Origin: Pohlia nutans
Taxonomy: Eukaryota; Streptophyta; Bryopsida; Bryales; Mniaceae
Direction of reading: 5' to 3'
NCBI GenBank assembly: GCA_022496805.1
Contig: CM040107.1
Coordinates: forward strand, 16,631,975-16,695,974
Length of the DNA: 64,000 nt
The notes under the pieces were generated by a model that did no database searches, was not told the DNA's origin, and saw nothing but the letters and a program-made list of their open reading frames with translations. Positions 1 to 10,269 of this stretch are shown here, one piece after another (position 1 is the stretch's first letter; every line of letters begins with the position of its first letter). Both the position numbers and the translations under genes were made by a program.

Positions 1-3
1 TAG

Positions 4-1227
4 GTAATGCTCGATATGCCTGGAGCTGATGAGTTTTGCATCCGTGAACCTCACCTTGAAGGAGAGGAAGTATTTGGCTCAACCAAGAGAAAGCCGGACC
101 TGCCGCTTGGAGATGACGGTGAGTCCCATCGGCCGGATACAGTGAACTACTCTCGTCCCCGATCATCGAAACGAGTTACTCTCTCTAGAGTAGCCTCTCT
201 ACCAGCAATAGCTGAGGAGAAAGAATCCGAAGCTTTAGAGGTCATCGCATCACTCAAGGAGATTTCAATATCCCCCGTGAATCCATCCTCACCACCTGCC
301 CTGGAAGGTGGAATTCAACGTGTTACCGCGGTCCAAGAATCCACTGTGAATGAGCGAATTTGGCACATTGCTCGGCTGCCCAAAACATCTGCCGAGTCGT
401 GTTGGGCGATGAGAGTAGTGACTAAGAAGAAGTGCGATGCCAAAATTGTCCGGAATTCGACTAGCACCCCCGCTCCGACGTACACCGGTGAATGGCTAAA
501 TGTAAGGTTGGGCAGGGAGATGACGATTCAATTCTTCTTTTGCCCTGATGATAATTCGCGGTGCGTGAAGGGCACTCGACGCAAGTGGGTGATTCACTTT
601 TCGCCCACGGAACCAAGGCCCCCAATTCCCGACGTGTGGCCCATGAAGCTAGGAACGAACCTCAAGCTCAAGGAGATTCAAGCGCTCGAAGCTGCAGGAT
701 TTCAGCTCCCACAGAAAATTCAAGTGTCTCCCAGGAGGCTATTTTCCAATGCACCGCTGCCTTCAGATATGTCCACTGTCCCAGTTCCAAGTGATGCTGA
801 CCGGTATCCAGGAAAGCGGAAGTCCAAGAAAGTTCGCCGTCAAGCCAACGTTCCCACCCCCAAGCAGAGTCTCAGCATCGATTCCTCCAGGATTCTGAAG
901 GCGAGAATCGACAGTGTTACAATGGTTCCACACCCAGGCTATGGATGCATCATAGCTTTGGACTCTGGAACTCAACCTGCTGTGACACAATACCAGATTA
1001 CAGTGAGCTCCGAACCTGCATGCACTTGTCCTGCATTTAAACAGACCATGGTCAAGTTCGGTAAGAAAGGTGGGTATTTCAGCTATTGCAAACACATTTA
1101 TTACGTCTTCATAAAGGTGTGCAAGCGTGACCCCAACGTCGACTTATTCATTCATGCCCCGACCTTGAGCTTCAACGAAATCAAGCTCCTTCTCGAAAGT
1201 GGAATATTGACCCGTTCTAACTCGTAG
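4..1227 (+). CDS. MULE-like transposase copy 1, C-terminal part with SWIM zinc finger (cut by window start)
   Basis: This is the C-terminal half of a Mutator-like (MULE) transposase; the catalytic part would lie before the window. The first bases read TAG then GTAATG, so an exon probably starts at base 4 after a splice acceptor. The frame is open to the TAG at 1225-1227. It aligns over its whole length with 19650-20871 (copy 2). A SWIM-type zinc finger lies near residues 335-370: CTCPAF, then YCKHIYYVF, giving the CxC...CxH arrangement typical of MULE transposases. Upstream is a conserved Cys/Trp block (KKKCDAKIV, TPAPTYTGEW, RKWVIHF) and a run rich in Pro and Lys. No internal stop is present, so this is the least decayed SWIM end of the three copies. 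Family: fairly sure; activity: unknown. Confidence 0.75.
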   Translation, partial: VMLDMPGADEFCIREPHLEGEEVFGSTKRKPDLPLGDDGESHRPDTVNYSRPRSSKRVTLSRVASLPAIAEEKESEALEVIASLKEISISPVNPSSPPALEGGIQRVTAVQESTVNERIWHIARLPKTSAESCWAMRVVTKKKCDAKIVRNSTSTPAPTYTGEWLNVRLGREMTIQFFFCPDDNSRCVKGTRRKWVIHFSPTEPRPPIPDVWPMKLGTNLKLKEIQALEAAGFQLPQKIQVSPRRLFSNAPLPSDMSTVPVPSDADRYPGKRKSKKVRRQANVPTPKQSLSIDSSRILKARIDSVTMVPHPGYGCIIALDSGTQPAVTQYQITVSSEPACTCPAFKQTMVKFGKKGGYFSYCKHIYYVFIKVCKRDPNVDLFIHAPTLSFNEIKLLLESGILTRSNS

Positions 1228-1889
1228 GCATCTTATTTAGTATATGGACGAAGTCCACGTTTGATTATCCCTCACGCTTCATTATCACTTGTTTGGGAAT
1301 AGTCAATGAGTGTGAGCAAGACAGTTAGCCAAAGAGGGCCTATAGCAATGCACTTGTTGGAGATACAAGTGTACTACACCCCTGGTTCAACACTAGATAC
1401 TACTCCGCTAAAACCGATATTCATGTGTTCCATTCTTTATTATCAACAGTCACGAGTGGACTGTTTCCAATTGTGATGTTCATGATTGATCTCAAGATAA
1501 TTTTATCATTTTTTTGGGTCCATCTTTTTGGGCACAAGGACCAATTCCTTATAGCCTTAGACCATCCGCTCTGATATTTTTTATGACTTTGTCATAATGG
1601 CTTTGGGCCGCGAAGGTCTACTTCTATCTTGCAAATCCTTCACTCTCTACTTCGTTTGATACCACGGATGTTGTGTCTATGTTGGTTCGTGCCAGCAGCA
1701 GTGATGATTATATTGAATCTTTTCTAGTGCAAATCGCAGTCTGGATTGCTAAATTACAGCATCCCCTATGGTAGCTTCGAAGTCTTAGCTACTTGTTGGT
1801 GCCAGAGCTTGGGCAAATTTACAAACTACTATCTTACTTCTCAAACTTTATTATAGTATGTTGTAGTACATTCATGTATGCAACAAACG
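1228..1889. other. Non-coding spacer after MULE copy 1
   Basis: No ORF, RNA gene or repeat was recognised here. It is moderately AT-rich and probably holds the 3' UTR and 3' terminal part of the MULE element, but no terminal inverted repeat or target duplication could be fixed. Confidence 0.4.
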
Positions 1890-2741
1890 CTACGTAGTAT
1901 GATTGCACCCCTGAGCTTCCAATACACTAAGGTCATGTACATATTTGAATTTCTCGCTATTTTCAATTGAGTCCCAAAACGGAGCATTGTCTGCATCATC
2001 AAAGTGTTCCTGCAGTGCAATCGATAACTCCTTCGGAATAACTTCGTTCACCTCGATGTTGCAAGGGTCCGGTAGGCCTAGCAACTCACATATGTAGTGT
2101 GACCACATCAGCCGCCACACCATCGGGTCCCTCGGAGAGTCGTCCCAAATATCACACGGAACTCCATACCTATCTAGAACATCTTTGTCTAATAGCATGA
2201 CCGCCATATCTATCCAATGAGTTTTGCAATGTGGAAATTCCCACAGCCAGAATTCCACTACTCCCTCGACTGAGGCAATAGGATACTGCATCTGGAACGT
2301 GAACCCATTCCTAGTGACTTCGGGATACACTGACTTGTTCCTACCGCCCAAGTTTTCCCATTCATTGTCTGACACAGAATCGTCAATCTGTCGAACTCCA
2401 TGTGATGAGTTCAACAAGCCATAAGCTCTGTACTGACCAGCACAAAGCATCCAGTAGTATCCTTCCGGGTCATCCCCCCTCGTCTGCAGCACACCTGATT
2501 CCACGGACCCGTTCCTACCACGGACTTCTAACTCCACCATTATTGATGATGCTACTAAGCCAAAACGAACAGCGAGATCTAGAGCCGAAACTCGAGCGTA
2601 CTTATCCCAACCCATTTCCACTACCATAGGAACCTCGTGACCTGTAACGTAGATGCGGGCCATGGAGAGAAACGGAAATACAACAGCTGCAGGAGCTAAT
2701 GGACCGTGATGGAGATCGCTAGCAAGTTTAGGGAGAAGCAT
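1890..2741 (-). CDS. Unknown 283-aa protein sharing the N-terminal domain of the MULE transposases
   Basis: An uninterrupted ORF with an ATG at 2741; a second in-frame ATG at 2663 (MARIYVTGH) may be the real start. Residues 27-65 (GHEVPMVV, then YARVSALDLAVRFG) resemble the start of MULE copy 2 (GLGLPLTFLV, then YALVSCLHLSLRF). A later motif (YYWMLCAGQYRAYGL) resembles RWMLGPGKYDVYGL of copy 3 and SWRLAPKRYRVYGL of copy 2. It therefore looks like a stand-alone version of the DNA-side N-terminal domain of these transposases, or a second gene of the same element. The rest is acidic and Trp-rich with no motif I can name, and no transmembrane segment or signal is convincing. It lies convergent to MULE copy 1. 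Confidence 0.5.
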   Translation of the reverse strand: MLLPKLASDLHHGPLAPAAVVFPFLSMARIYVTGHEVPMVVEMGWDKYARVSALDLAVRFGLVASSIMVELEVRGRNGSVESGVLQTRGDDPEGYYWMLCAGQYRAYGLLNSSHGVRQIDDSVSDNEWENLGGRNKSVYPEVTRNGFTFQMQYPIASVEGVVEFWLWEFPHCKTHWIDMAVMLLDKDVLDRYGVPCDIWDDSPRDPMVWRLMWSHYICELLGLPDPCNIEVNEVIPKELSIALQEHFDDADNAPFWDSIENSEKFKYVHDLSVLEAQGCNHTT

Positions 2742-3208
2742 ACCATTTGGACGGCATATCTATATATATGCCTTTGCTATCTTTGATTTCTAAAATAGCA
2801 TCATGATGCCACATGAACTATGCCAACCTAAACTCTAGAATATAGCAAATTTTGTGGCGTTCACCCCTAAATACTCGTAGCCGCAATCTTATACATTGTC
2901 ACTTTGATTAGCATTTTTAGTGCACCTTAAACTGAAATTCAAAACGATACCATAATTCCTAAACCCGGCGCTCTTAGCTGTATGCAACGAACCTTTGCCC
3001 ATGTTGCAACTATGCGGCGCTTTCTATAAAAAAATGCCACCTTGCAATACCCTAAACCCAAATATAAGATAGACCAGCCGACGGCCTTTCTGTCGAACTA
3101 GAGCCTTTTTCTGGCCACACATCTGGATGTTAGTTCCATAGGCATTTTCATAGTCTAAACCCTTTAACAGATTAGAACACATATACATCGGTTTGGAAGA
3201 CTGTCAAA
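2742..3208. other. Non-coding spacer
   Basis: AT-rich sequence without a credible gene. It contains a short telomere-like motif (CCCTAAACCC near 3050), one of many in the window. It could hold the promoter of the minus-strand ORF to its left. Confidence 0.35.
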
Positions 3209-3661
3209 TTGGTAGACGTCTTGTTGGATGGGCGTCGTGTCTATAGTGGATCTGCAATTATACTAGAGAGCTTCTTAGACGAGGTCATCGACATCACCAG
3301 TGTCTTCGATGATGCTATACTATTTCAGCCTGCTATTCAAGTAGAGATAGATGGGCAATACAAGCAGCGCTCTACCGTCGTTGACCGCAGCAAACAACGT
3401 CTGAAATTGATTGAGTGTGATGAACCAAAGGTTGCGTTTCATTCAGATCACAGTGACGATGTACGCATTGTCAATCATGCATACTCCAAGGTTGGCAACA
3501 TTCCTCCTAGTACATATTCCAAGGCTTTGCTGGGACACAAGTCAGATCCTGCTATGATGAAACCGTTCAGTAGGGTTTTTTTGCTTGGGAGAATGTCGAC
3601 CGTCAGGCTGATAGACTCGTACAACCGGAATGCAAATGTGAAACGTAGACCATACGGTTGA
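3209..3661 (+). CDS. Hypothetical 150-codon open frame, unrecognised
   Basis: The frame is open for 150 codons but has no ATG at its 5' end (it begins TTG GTA GAC), so if real it is an internal or last exon. Composition is protein-like (VDVLLDGRRVYSG, ILESFLDEVIDITSVFDD), unlike the AT-rich chance frames nearby. A stop at 3659-3661 is followed about 50 bases later by AATAAAG, a possible poly(A) signal. It may be the end of a decayed element gene. Function unknown. Confidence 0.25.
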   Translation: MVDVLLDGRRVYSGSAIILESFLDEVIDITSVFDDAILFQPAIQVEIDGQYKQRSTVVDRSKQRLKLIECDEPKVAFHSDHSDDVRIVNHAYSKVGNIPPSTYSKALLGHKSDPAMMKPFSRVFLLGRMSTVRLIDSYNRNANVKRRPYG

Positions 3662-3782
3662 TTCCTAAATCAGACTTGCCTTGTGCGGTTGGACAACATG
3701 TATCTCAACTTTTAATAAAGAGATTTATTGAAATGTTTGTTTCTCACCTCTGTAAATGATGTTTTCGACCAGGAAATTCAAA

Positions 3783-3837
3783 TTTACCACAGTAAAAATA
3801 TAAAAAATGACTGCATTTTCATTTTTACTGTGGTAAA
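3783..3837. repeat. Perfect 17-bp inverted repeat (hairpin)
   Basis: TTTACCACAGTAAAAAT at 3783-3799 is the exact reverse complement of ATTTTTACTGTGGTAAA at 3821-3837, leaving a 21-base loop. It could be a small MITE or foldback remnant; the flanks show no clear target duplication. AT-rich GAATATTCGAATATT motifs follow at 3870-3920. Confidence 0.6.
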
Positions 3838-5981
3838 AAAACAGTTTTCGACGGTAATTTACCATGGGAATATTCGAAATCTGTTAGAGAATATTCGAAT
3901 AATTCAGTGAATATTCGAATATTATGTTATTTTTGGTAAAAAGTCTGACAATTATCCGCTCTCCGCTCTCCATTTTCCGCTCTGCTCTCCGCTCTCCGCT
4001 CATGCTCTCCCATCCACCGCTCGCACGGTAGCCGCCCTCTCTTGCGGTATGGCACTTGGAATGAGGTTGTCACCTCATCTTGATGCCTCATGCTACGAAA
4101 GACTTAGAAACCCCAGAGTGTTCATCTTTTTGTAGTTGGGCCTCTGGAAAGTGACTGGGTGACTGTGTGAGGGACTAGCTCGGTTCTAGCGAGTACAGAC
4201 CTTTTCAAAGGCAGAAAGGCGTTGACAAAGCAGGGGCAACTGGGCAATACCCTCTCTAGCGTTCCAATCAAGATTAGAGTTGACGTTAAGCAAAGTGGAT
4301 CTCAAGCTACGAGAGCATGCACTTCAAAGGTGTGCGTTCCGATCTTCACGATTGTGTTTTTGTGAGATCTGGTATTGCTGAACAACACTTAAAGCACAGA
4401 AGCTCGTGAGGTTGTTTGATGATGAAGAGGGTTTGAAGAAAGTGTTGGGCCAAAGGTATGTATGGGAAGCCACATGATTCAAGTGGGGAGTATGTAACGT
4501 GGAACTTAAATGAAGAGGGGTTGAAGAATGTGCACTTTTGGTAGTTCGATTGTCCTATTAAAATTCTTACTATAGCGAAGCAAGATTTTTTTTCAGAAAT
4601 AACCCTATTCGTGATGGACGTTTTCATTATACAAGGTAGTTATGGAAGGGGAGGAAATGAGAATGTGGTGGGAGTCCTTCTTGGAAAGGCCTTTGTGCTA
4701 TGCACCACCAAGTCATAGGATCAGCTCAGACCCTCCAAATTGCATTCGGGGTAAAGTGAACTCATTTTGTAGTCAACCATGTATAGAAGGTCCGATAAAA
4801 GAATGGAGAGAACACCAACGAAATTGATATATATTTTAATGAGATACGAACTTAATCAATGACCAATGGAAATAACGCTTGATTAGGTACTTAACGAGGT
4901 TTACAATTTGCGAGACGGATTTTTCAATATTACCTTGAGTTATTGCAGGGCGCGGATCTTTCAGAACAAGGGGATGGTCGTTAAATATTTAGTGCCTATG
5001 GTCACTCAGTGGCGGACAAGGCCGTGTATCACATCAGTGATCACACGTGCTCGAGTAATCTCGAACTTTGGTCTCAAAGTCCTGACATATAGTCATAATT
5101 TACCCCTAAGTGCCCAACCATGCATATTGTGCATGATGTACAGATTTCATCCGTATTTTCGCATCCGTCATACACTTTTTGTGGTGAGAGTTTTGTATTG
5201 ATTTATTTATGGGAAGTTAGCTTCATGTATGTGTGATTCGATTGAAAAGGAACTAATGTTTGAAAAAATTATGCCTCATTTTGTGTTGCAGTGTTTCACC
5301 GAAAATGTTGAAGATTTTGGTCCAAAAGTGATGTTGGAAAAAAAAACTATGAAAATCAAGCATCCGAAAAATCTCCAAAAATCACTACACCTAAAGTACT
5401 ACATTATAACCCATCACAAAAAATTTCATCCAGATATTGTCAATATCGTATTCGTAATTGAATTACAAAATAATTTTGTATTTTATGTTTCAAATTTTAT
5501 AGAAAAAGATTATTGATAGCAATCATAGATCTTACCGTATAGATAGAATCTACAAATAAAAATGTATAACTTTTATTCATACATCAAGTTCCAAATATTT
5601 GTGTTAGTTGCATTTTATAATGCATCTTTGCGAAATTGTGTAAATTGGACACAAGTGAGGACTTCTAGGGGTTAACTAGGAAATGCTATTACGTGAGCAG
5701 TGAGCAGTGAGCAGAGAGATTTTTGGAGAAATTTCGGGCTGTTGGATTTTAAAGGACCTCTTATTACCCTGGATTTAGGTGTAATTAGTGAGTATTAATG
5801 TAACATTGATTTATGAAAAGTACCTATAGCCGTGGAATGTAGGGTGTATTTTTAGAGTCATTAGTGGAATTTATTAGCTTAAAACAGCAATCGCTCGTAC
5901 CCGAATCTAACATAAATGCATTCAAACTCGTTACAGATTCAAGAAATGATGTGGAAATAAATAAATACTCAAACCGTAAAA
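3838..5981. other. Decayed AT-rich region with CTCCGCTC / GAGCAGTGAGC motifs
   Basis: Only short AT-rich chance frames are present. At 3870-4030 GAATATTCGAATATT motifs are followed by a run of CTCCGCTC/CGCTCTCC and then CCGCTCGCACGGTAG. The same order of elements recurs at 21210-21390. An inverted relative (GAGCAGTGAGCAGTGAGCAG) lies at about 5697-5718. These could be the two ends of a decayed element with about 1.7 kb between them. No protein from it is recognisable. Confidence 0.3.
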
Positions 5982-6230
5982 TCAAAGTGAATCTGTATCA
6001 GATTCGATAGCACTGACATCGACATATGAAAGCACACGAGGATCATAATGTCGATGCGGTGTAGAATAGAGTGAAGAACCACTAGGGCTAGGACTAGCAT
6101 TGGCAAATGCTATTGCCAATGCTTCTGCGTACACTGGAAGTCCTTGAGTGGAATTATCAGGGCTGACCAAAGTCTGCAAGGACTTTCTAAGGTTAAAACG
6201 ACGCCGCTGTAGTCGTCTAGTCCTTGTCAA
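5982..6230 (-). other. Alternative last exon frame of the ParB/methylase gene
   Basis: After the acceptor at 6232 a second frame stays open for 82 codons (MTRTRRLQRRRF... to SDTDSL). Reaching it from exon 7 (donor after 6335, GTGAGTAAG) needs a one-base shift. In the phase-consistent reading the protein stops after four more residues at 6217. Either the longer basic/Ser-rich tail is ancestral and a base was lost, or it is chance. Confidence 0.3.
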
Positions 6231-9200
6231 ACTGCAAACAAAAGAAGTGTAGAAGAATTAGAAAACGTATTCAGATGAACATGTACTAACTAGTATTTGC
6301 AAGGTGAATTAAATAAACATTGAAACTTACTCACATGGACACTCAAGGGGCTCGTCAAGAACGGTCTCATCATCGGAATCAGGAAGGTTGATGTGAGTGG
6401 TCTCAGATATTGCTGTCCGTGGCTGAGGAGCAATGAGGGGCTTCAAGACCTCAGCAAATAGCTTCGAGTCGCTTTCAAGTGCGACAATGTGACGGTTGCA
6501 AGCCCGTGCTGCACGGATAGATGCACCTGGACAATAGAGTAGAAAAGGTTTATTAGAAAAAGGGTTTAAGGTCACATGATATTAATTCTAGCATTCAATG
6601 AAGGAGAATGAAATTACCTGTGGATGCCGTTAGGTCTGCTACGATACCGTTCTCTGGAGTTAAACCATACACAAACAGTTTCATCAACACCTCTGACTTC
6701 TCTTTGGGACCACGCCATGGTCTCCCTGTGTCCTTCCTCAACAGCTGTGACTCCACCGTCACAGCGTTGAAAAGAACGTCATCGCACGCTAGGTCAACCT
6801 GCGGAATGGACGGGTCTTTTACAATAACTAGAGGTGGGGGCTGCCGGGCAGCAATAGAGGGAACATCACGGGCAAGAAGAACCGCCTTGAACTTCAAAGC
6901 CTACAAAAAAAACAATCAATATTAATACATACGTTGTCATATTACATAACATGTCCTAGAAATTTAATTTAAAGCAAGTTTAAAAAGTTAGAGGAGCTCA
7001 CATTTTTAAATGGATGGAGCGGACTCGCTAGATGGAGGTAGTTGATGATTGTCCACTCATCAACTACTTTCAACTTATAGTTTTTAAAATAGGACATTAC
7101 TTCTTTTTTGACAATGGGATTGTCGGGGTAAAAAAGGAGAAATGCCCCATCGTCATGGAGATATTCATACGCAAATCCCATGGTCACCTTCAGAAAACCA
7201 TCAAGACTCTCATTCCAGTTAGGAACCTGCGATGGAGGGTCTGAAACACCGGGGACTCTCAATCCATCTGGATACTCTGCAATAAGTAGATCAACCCCCG
7301 GTTTCTCTACAGCCTTACCGTCAAAGAATAGCTGTCTAGAGGCACCAACCTGTGTCACAATGAAGAAACATAGAGAATTAAATATTGAAACTTCAATACA
7401 CAAACTAACAACAATTGGCAAAGAGGACACCCCATTAAATAGAAGAAGTATTCACCTTCTTCAAAAACTCCACAATCTGATTGTATTCTAGGCAGAATAG
7501 ACCGGTTTTCTTCTTCTCATCTGCCATTCGCAAGAAAGAGTCGTTGACAAGAAGGTCAAGACAAGTGTACTCTGAAACACTAACACTGGGCTGGCTCAAC
7601 ATGGGTGCTCGTTTTGGGGGAGAAAGGAACACCGATGGAGTAGAAGGGCCTGCATTGGACAACTTCACCCTCTTCGTTGCAGGCTCTGCTGCTGTCACAG
7701 CTGGGGTCTCCACCGGTGGAAGTGGACTCCGTGCTGGTAGTGGTGCTGCGGTATTGGCCACAGTGGAAGTAGATGGAACTGCAGCCGTTGGTGCAGAGGT
7801 CTCAACTGCATCAGCCTTGCGTTTTGAACCACGCTTGGATGTCGTGGTTGCCTTCTGCGTCGAAGCAACTTCCTTCTCAGGCATTGCTGTGTCTTTCTGT
7901 GTACCTGTTCCAATCAGACTAGGCTCGAGGGAGTCTCGCAGGGCAATGTCAAATGAAGGAGGCTTGGTAAGTAGACAATCTAAGGACCACCCACAGCGGT
8001 CCCAGTGCACACTATCCCACTGCTTCATAAGCCCTTCTGTGAGCATGAACTCATCACTTTCCTGATCAAGATAGTTCACAAATAATGGAGGGGACCTAGA
8101 CATGGCCTTTGCCGGAAACAATATATACTTAAAGTATCGGTACAAGACACGGTGCAATGCAGGTTTGAACAGATATTGCTTGTCAACCGTATTGTTCTTG
8201 TGGATGCCTTTATCAACAGCAAATTCTCTGTAGAAAGTAGTGTCCCAGAGTGAAATTCGCATTTCCTCAATGTAATCATAGATGGTGGGTATTGGGTCTC
8301 TACCGTCTGGGTGGTAATCGATGGTGACCTTTTGATCTCGAACAATGCACTCGAAAATGACCCCAGCTTCCATGGTCAACTGCAAAAAATTTAACATTTG
8401 AAAAAGATGTAATGAAATGATGACAATGTGATATAAGAATCCAATGTCAAATTGTGGGAGCACTGATAGAAAACTTAGAGAACTTGGTAGACAAAACTTG
8501 GAATGTACCTGGGATCACCAAGTAGCCTTGTGAAGCCAGATCAAGAAGGTGTCATCACTAAAGTTAGGTTTAGGAAACCTGAGTTGCACTCGGAGTTTTG
8601 CAGGCTGATTCCATCGTTCAAGCCAAAGAACCTTCATGATAGGATCCATAACGCTGGTGCCAAGCATCCAAAGCTTCTCAAGCTTCATCTCTGGTTCTTC
8701 ATCATGAGACTCATAGTGATACTTCACTTCTTCAAGAAAAGGTATGGTGTTGCTGGAATCAACAACAGGCAGCATCTTCTTTAACTCACCCTTGTAATGA
8801 ACTTTGGTTTTCTTCATAGCCTTGTGCACAAGTTCCTCAAGTCTCTTAGCAGTCCAATCTTCTGGATTAGGATATCTCTCATAAAATCTCCTCTGAGCAA
8901 CGGCGGCTGCTTCTCCAATCTCTTGCTGCAATAGGAAGACAACAATTAAACAAACATTAGGAAAGAACTAATTGCCAACATTATAGACAAACTTCAGCAG
9001 TTAAGTGACGGTTATACCTAATTGAGAAGAGCACTGAGAGTATCAACCGTCAACGAAAACCAAGTCTGGTCCTTGTCACCCTTCTTTTTATTCTCAGAGA
9101 GTCGAAGGTCCTCAGGTGGCACCAATGATTTAAAATATGAGAGAGGTTGGGCACCTATGGTTCGAACTCGATAGAGTTTATGGACAAGGTTGGAAGTCAC

Positions 9201-10048
9201 ATGAGGATTTTCATTTCTCCTGTAAAATCAAATACATTTGAATTAGTGTACTTATGAAATGATACACCAAAATTGCATGATAACAAATATGTTACAAAGT
9301 TGAAATCGTACCAATTGACTTCATGTAGAGCAGTGAGCATCGTGGGAATATCTCCTTTCACCTCCAGGATGATGCTCTCAACTGCATAATGCCATCAAAG
9401 ATCATTTTCATGGTACCGATCTATGATTGGCATTCAAGCCTGGATTCTATGGTTACCATCCCAGACATGGAACATTTTCCCACAGAAAACTTTGAGGATG
9501 GGATCAACAGCAAGCATGGATTCGAACTCATCGTTGACAGTAACCCAATGATCACTCCAAGATGATCTAACCTCTAGAGTCACAAGTTTGGTCTTACCGT
9601 CGTTGTCCTCAGAGGCCACATAGAAGACACCGTTACCTTCCATGTATCCATTTTGGATAAAATGGGAAGCCAGCTTCATGACATCGTTTTTGAGAAAAGG
9701 TCTCACAACAGGAAGGCATACCATTCTACAAAGGTGAATGAGCAACCGGGACTTGTGACGAGGTTGAAACCGCAGCCTTTCAATTCGAGATCGTGTGTTA
9801 GGGGTCTCACTCAGCAGAATTGAGGTGAGCTGGGAATGAACGTCGCGCTCATTCAGCCGATCTTCTTGTGTACGTTCGCCAAGGTCAACAGAATCACCTT
9901 CAAAATAGTCAAGTTCCAATAGTTAGTAGTTGAATTAAAGGAAAAAAGTTGACATGAAATGAGGCTAATAAAATAAATTAAATAGCATCTTCAAGGTCTT
10001 CATCCTCATTTTCTTGTAATTCACCACTCGCATCCATTTGCGATTGTT
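6217..10048 (-). pseudogene. ParB-like / DNA N4-N6 methyltransferase fusion, multi-exon, with in-frame stops
   Basis: Read on the minus strand. Exons I can splice: 9312 back from about 9887-9919, then 9219-9018, 8925-8509, 8379-7456, 7349-7002, 6900-6618, 6526-6335 and a last one from 6231 (TAG at 6217). All inner introns are GT-AG, and phases agree through exon 7. An acidic exon at 10048-9985 probably precedes. N-terminal part: KMFHVWDGNHRIQA is the ParB/sulfiredoxin-type DGNHR motif, followed by a ParB-like TALHEVNW. C-terminal part is ordered like beta-class N4/N6 methylases: a motif IV region (VDLLIAEYPDG, then GAFLLFYPD), then motif X/I (PKEKSEVLMKLF, VADLTASTGASIRAA, RHIVALESDSKLF). The catalytic (D/N/S)PP(Y/F) is replaced by EYPDG, so catalysis is doubtful. 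Between them lies a Ser/Thr/Pro/Ala-rich linker (about 7640-7900). Four in-frame stops (TGA 9434 and 9395, TAG 9018, TGA 8515) mark it as a probable pseudogene; at least the first two fit TGG to TGA. Confidence 0.6.
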
Positions 10049-10269
10049 CTATAGAAACACAGGTGAGGGACAGTTAGTCTAGAAGCACTTACAATCTTAG
10101 AACAAAATCACACGTGTGATCAATAACAACTGCATCCAATAGTACACAGCATACCAGCATTGCAAAGGGACACGGTTTCACATGTGCAAGGCAAGTACAT
10201 GCTAGGGAGCATTGAAGGAGGGACAAGACAGGGTAGGGCATCTATACAGAGTAGGGTTTAGGTTAGGGT

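Noticed and set aside
4346..5516. Short ORFs in the AT-rich region at 4.3-5.5 kb
   Set aside because: Chance frames, no protein-like composition and no splice or start context.
6217..10048. Bacterial or phage contamination as source of the ParB/methylase gene
   Set aside because: It is split by several GT-AG introns and embedded between plant-type transposons.
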